Below are positions 61,605-64,000 of a stretch of 64,000 nucleotides of DNA, one piece after another. The stretch spans positions 124,001-188,000 of the forward strand of contig NZ_FQTV01000005.1 of assembly GCF_900128905.1 (NCBI RefSeq). Reading direction: 5' to 3'. Within the stretch, counting starts at the first letter, position 1. Each line of letters begins with the position of its first letter. This DNA is from Bacteroides luti. Lineage in GTDB: Bacteria > Bacteroidota > Bacteroidia > Bacteroidales > Bacteroidaceae. The notes under the pieces are model-generated. The model searched no databases and was not told the origin of the DNA. It saw only the letters and a list, made by a program, of their open reading frames with translations. Made by a program: the position numbers and the translations under genes.

Positions 61605-62124
61605 GTTTATTAAAGAAATCCCATATAACAATACCTGTTGTAACTGATACATTTAATGAATGTTTAGTTCCATATTGCGGAATTTCAATACAACCATCGC
61701 TGTTATCAATAACCTCTTGCTGAACTCCTTTTACTTCATTACCCATAACAATTGCGTATTTTCTGGTTTGATCCAATTTCAGATCATTCAACATTGTACT
61801 GCCTTCGGCTTGTTCTATAGAATAAACAATATATCCATCACTTTTCAACTTATTAACAGCATCCAGTGTATTCTTGAAGTATTTCCAATCAACAGTAAAT
61901 TCTGCTCCCAAAGCCGTTTTATGTAATTCCGGATGTGGAGGAGTAGCAGTTATTCCACACAAATAAATTGATTCTATTCTAAATGCATCAGAAGTGCGAA
62001 ACACAGAACCTATATTATGTAAACTACGTATTTCATCAAGAACTACTATTAAAGGGAGTTTCTTTGCTTCTTTAAATTCATCTGCATTTATTCGGTTAAG
62101 TTCCGTAATCTTTAGTTTGCGCAT
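61588..62124 (-). CDS. TrmH/SpoU-family RNA methyltransferase
   Basis: A 178-residue SPOUT-class 2'-O-ribose methyltransferase. The family motifs are present: VVLDEIRSLHNIGSVFRTSDAFRIESIYLCGITATPPHPELHKTALGAE, YAIVMGNEVKGVQQEVIDNSDGCIEIPQYGTKHSLNVSVTTGIVIWDF, with the knot and the SAM site. The target RNA position cannot be told. It overlaps the DUF4294 gene by 17 bases at the 3' end and has its own -7 box. Confidence 0.9.
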   Translation of the reverse strand: MRKLKITELNRINADEFKEAKKLPLIVVLDEIRSLHNIGSVFRTSDAFRIESIYLCGITATPPHPELHKTALGAEFTVDWKYFKNTLDAVNKLKSDGYIVYSIEQAEGSTMLNDLKLDQTRKYAIVMGNEVKGVQQEVIDNSDGCIEIPQYGTKHSLNVSVTTGIVIWDFFNKLKFDR

Positions 62125-62147
62125 ACTATTAATTATTTATTCAGATG

Positions 62148-62155
62148 CAAAGATA
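62148..62155 (-). promoter_or_regulatory. -7 box of the TrmH-type gene
   Basis: TATCTTTG on the - strand, 24 bases before the start. Confidence 0.55.
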
Positions 62156-62359
62156 ACACAATTAACAATACGGTGTTTATAACCGTTTAAAACCTGTCAA
62201 AACTAAGAGAAAACATTTTTATAAATAAAACTAGGATATTTCATAAAATCATTTATGTAATATTCAGAATAAACAATCCAAATAAGTTAGCTAAAAGTTT
62301 ATATGCATATTTAAACATCTTTTTACCTAGAATTTAGAAACAAATTCTATTAAACTTCT

Positions 62360-62367
62360 TAACTTTG
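62360..62367 (+). promoter_or_regulatory. -7 box of nadA
   Basis: TAACTTTG matches TAnnTTTG, 229 bases before the nadA ATG. No closer box stands out in the leader. Confidence 0.5.
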
Positions 62368-62392
62368 CACATTATCAACAGGTAGTTAATTA

Positions 62393-62406
62393 GAATAATA
62401 TTATTC
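62393..62406. promoter_or_regulatory. Palindrome downstream of the nadA promoter
   Basis: GAATAATATTATTC is a perfect 14-base palindrome about 20 bases after the expected nadA transcription start. It may be a repressor site. A matching site is not seen before nadB. Confidence 0.35.
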
Positions 62407-62595
62407 CTATATATAGCTAATAATCAACAATAAGAATATATTTTACCTTGTTTATAAACTCATAATAACTTTATTCACTAGACTAACAACTTTAAAAGCA
62501 AATAAAAAGCTATTTATTTACCAACACTATTAACAGGCTATTATTACTAACATTAGATTTTTTAATTAAAGAATAGAAAATAAAATATAAATATA

Positions 62596-63588
62596 ATGTA
62601 TAAAGAAGAATGGTTGAAAAAAGGATTTGCAGATGAATCAGTCGATAAGTCGATAGATTTAAAAGCTGCTATTGATTCTTTACGAAAAGAAAAGAATGCT
62701 GTAATTTTGGCTCACTATTACCAGACAGGCGATATACAAGATATAGCCGATTACGTAGGAGACAGTTTGGCTCTTGCTCAATGGGCTGCAAAAACAGAAG
62801 CTGATATAATTGTTCTTTGTGGAGTTCATTTCATGGGCGAAACAGCAAAGATACTTTGTCCTGATAAGAAAGTATTAGTACCAGACTTAAATGCTGGCTG
62901 TTCACTTGCTGATAGCTGTCCTGCTGATAAGTTTGCACAGTTTGTGAAAGAACATCCTGATCACACGGTTATTTCTTATGTGAATACCACAGCTGCTGTA
63001 AAAGCTGTAACAGACATTGTAGTAACTTCTACTAATGCAAAACAAATAGTTGAAAGTTTCCCAAAAGACGAAAAATTAATCTTTGGTCCTGATAGGAATT
63101 TGGGTAATTATATTAATTCAGTTACTAACAGAAATATGTTGTTATGGGATGGTGCTTGTCATGTTCATGAACAATTCTCTGTTGAAAAGATTGTGGAGTT
63201 GAAGAAACAATATCCGGATGCTTTGATTTTAGCTCATCCTGAATGTAAAGGTGCTGTTCTTGCTCTTGCAGATTTTGTAGGATCTACAGCTGCAATACTT
63301 AAATATGCTGTTAAATCTGATAAGAAGAACTTTATTGTATCTACAGAATCAGGTATTATTCATGAAATGCGTAAGCAATGCCCTGAAAAGAACTTTATCC
63401 CTGCTCCTCCAATCGATAGTACCTGTGGTTGTAACGAATGTAACTTCATGCGTTTAAACACTCTTGAGAAGCTTTATAATTGCTTGAAATACGAATGGCC
63501 AACCATTGAAGTGGATGAAGCTGTAGCTAAAGAAGCGGTTAAACCAATAAAAAGAATGCTTGAAGTATCAGAAAAATTAGGTTTGTAG
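62596..63588 (+). CDS. nadA: Quinolinate synthase
   Basis: NadA condenses iminoaspartate and dihydroxyacetone phosphate to quinolinate with a [4Fe-4S] cluster. The 330-residue protein has the pattern VILAHYYQTGDIQDIADYVGDSLALAQWAA, IVLCGVHFMGETAKIL, PDLNAGCSLADSCP (Cys102 is a likely ligand), LLWDGACHVHEQF and CGCNECNFM near the C-terminus (further ligands). Length is normal. Its substrate comes from NadB at 41875, about 21 kb away. It has a 5' leader of about 220 bases and a strong terminator. Confidence 0.96.
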   Translation: MYKEEWLKKGFADESVDKSIDLKAAIDSLRKEKNAVILAHYYQTGDIQDIADYVGDSLALAQWAAKTEADIIVLCGVHFMGETAKILCPDKKVLVPDLNAGCSLADSCPADKFAQFVKEHPDHTVISYVNTTAAVKAVTDIVVTSTNAKQIVESFPKDEKLIFGPDRNLGNYINSVTNRNMLLWDGACHVHEQFSVEKIVELKKQYPDALILAHPECKGAVLALADFVGSTAAILKYAVKSDKKNFIVSTESGIIHEMRKQCPEKNFIPAPPIDSTCGCNECNFMRLNTLEKLYNCLKYEWPTIEVDEAVAKEAVKPIKRMLEVSEKLGL

Positions 63589-63610
63589 TTTTTCTATAAC
63601 TTATAAATAT

Positions 63611-63653
63611 ATAAAGCGGTGTTGATATTAACATGTTATCAACACCGCTTTAT
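63611..63653. terminator. Bidirectional terminator nadA / PorZ-like gene
   Basis: A perfect 17-pair stem (63611-63627 with 63637-63653) with a nine-base loop, between the convergent nadA and the - strand gene. T-rich and A-rich ends suit termination on both strands. Confidence 0.92.
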
Positions 63654-63715
63654 TCATATAACTAATAATGTATAGCTACTGAAACTAGACATAAGGTTAA
63701 GCAATTTTAGATACT

Positions 63716-64000
63716 TTATTTAATGATAAGAATTTTAGTTGCTATACCTTCTTTTCCTTCAGCATCTGCAGCTAAAACAAGATATATACCTGAGGCTACT
63801 TTCTTGCCTTTAGAGTTTCTTCCATTCCAGGTAAACTGTCCTCCTACTGAATTTCCAGCAAAAATAAGATTTCCATTGATATCTGTTATTTTTACATTAC
63901 TATCACGTATAAGACCTGTAATTGTTATTAAGCCGGTATAATCAGGTTTAACTGGATTGGGAAATGCATGTGCGGTTTCAGAGAAGGTATTTTCTCCTTC
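63716..64000 (-). CDS. Type IX secretion protein, PorZ-like, 3' end
   Basis: The last 94 codons of a gene entering from the right on the - strand; the frame is open to base 64000 and stops with TAA at 63716-63718. The product ends with a beta-sandwich tail containing AFPNPVKPDYTGLITITG, DSNVKITDINGNLIF, GGQFTWNGRN, KGKKVASGIYLVLAA and TKILIIK. This is the type IX secretion C-terminal domain pattern, and the PNPV-PDYTG-IT form is the one seen in PorZ, a sortase-assisting outer-membrane protein. The long + strand frame at 63723 is its antisense shadow. The N-terminal part is outside the window. Confidence 0.75.
   Translation of the reverse strand, partial: EGENTFSETAHAFPNPVKPDYTGLITITGLIRDSNVKITDINGNLIFAGNSVGGQFTWNGRNSKGKKVASGIYLVLAADAEGKEGIATKILIIK

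Larger units (their letters stand above)
62156..62595. other. Intergenic region with long nadA leader
   Basis: About 440 bases without a gene. The left half is AT-rich without features. The -7 box at 62360 implies a nadA leader of about 220 bases, which contains a perfect 14-base palindrome (62393-62406) and no evident strong stem. I see no match to a known NAD riboswitch. Confidence 0.5.

Noticed and set aside
62367..62595. NAD-sensing riboswitch before nadA
   Set aside because: The leader is AT-rich with no stable multi-stem fold, and no known riboswitch core is visible.
63723..63941. + strand frame at the right edge
   Set aside because: It is antisense to the C-terminal domain of the PorZ-like gene, which fits a known family in the other strand.

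Overview
The window reads as chromosomal DNA of an anaerobic member of the Bacteroidales, most like a Bacteroides/Bacteroidaceae species. The evidence is a SusC/SusD outer-membrane pair, BACON domains on a GH5 enzyme, several Bacteroidetes-only families (DUF4271, DUF4294, DUF4861, DUF2723), a type IX secretion C-terminal domain at the right edge, low GC, and at least twenty Bacteroides-type -7 boxes (TAnnTTTG, some with a TTTG 18-20 bases upstream). Unusually for this group, the left end carries a molybdenum nitrogenase cluster. I cannot name the species from the window.

Bases 1-9900, nitrogen fixation. On the + strand lie the end of nifK, then nifE, nifN, nifB, a thioredoxin-like [2Fe-2S] ferredoxin, nifV, and a HEPN-like small protein overlapping nifV. 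Facing them on the - strand is an operon of nifA (sigma-54 activator), a GNAT acetyltransferase, a NifX/NifB-family cofactor-binding protein and a Nif11-family small protein. NifB, NifE/NifN and NifV together would build FeMo-cofactor for NifDK, and NifA would switch the cluster on.

Bases 10388-19620, housekeeping and uronate catabolism. This part holds LOG, DUF4271, hemD, rnpA, yidD, a TatD-type hydrolase, tyrS, tRNA-Gln, kduI, kduD and a DUF4861 lipoprotein. Bases 19621-36000 are mostly - strand housekeeping: queG, a polysaccharide deacetylase, a DUF2723 membrane protein, a zinc-type ABC ATPase and binding protein, then a likely six-gene operon cysE-RNA methyltransferase-dipeptidyl peptidase-purD-two membrane proteins, and miaB. 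mnmD lies on the + strand among them.

Bases 36000-44751 carry an acetyl-CoA hydrolase/transferase, a PBP4-type carboxypeptidase, lipoamide dehydrogenase, nadB and a glycosyltransferase. Bases 44887-54145 are a polysaccharide utilisation locus (SusC, SusD, a surface lipoprotein, a GH5 endoglucanase-like enzyme), with no regulator inside the window. Bases 54484-64000 hold rubrerythrin, a SulP transporter, a radical SAM protein, two outer-membrane-type proteins, DUF4294, a TrmH-type methyltransferase, nadA, and the C-terminal end of a PorZ-like type IX secretion protein.

Three non-coding signals stand out. (1) A ~173-base intergenic element occurs twice (10388-10560 on -, 38057-38230 on +), with conserved blocks at identical spacing and a covarying stem; it may be an undescribed structured RNA or small repeat. 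(2) Two arrays (19394-19481 and 43523-43610) each have four palindromic units at exactly 22-base spacing, one on a TGCGCA core and one on a TGTACA core. (3) A nested palindrome before rnpA combines a terminator for hemD with the rnpA promoter.
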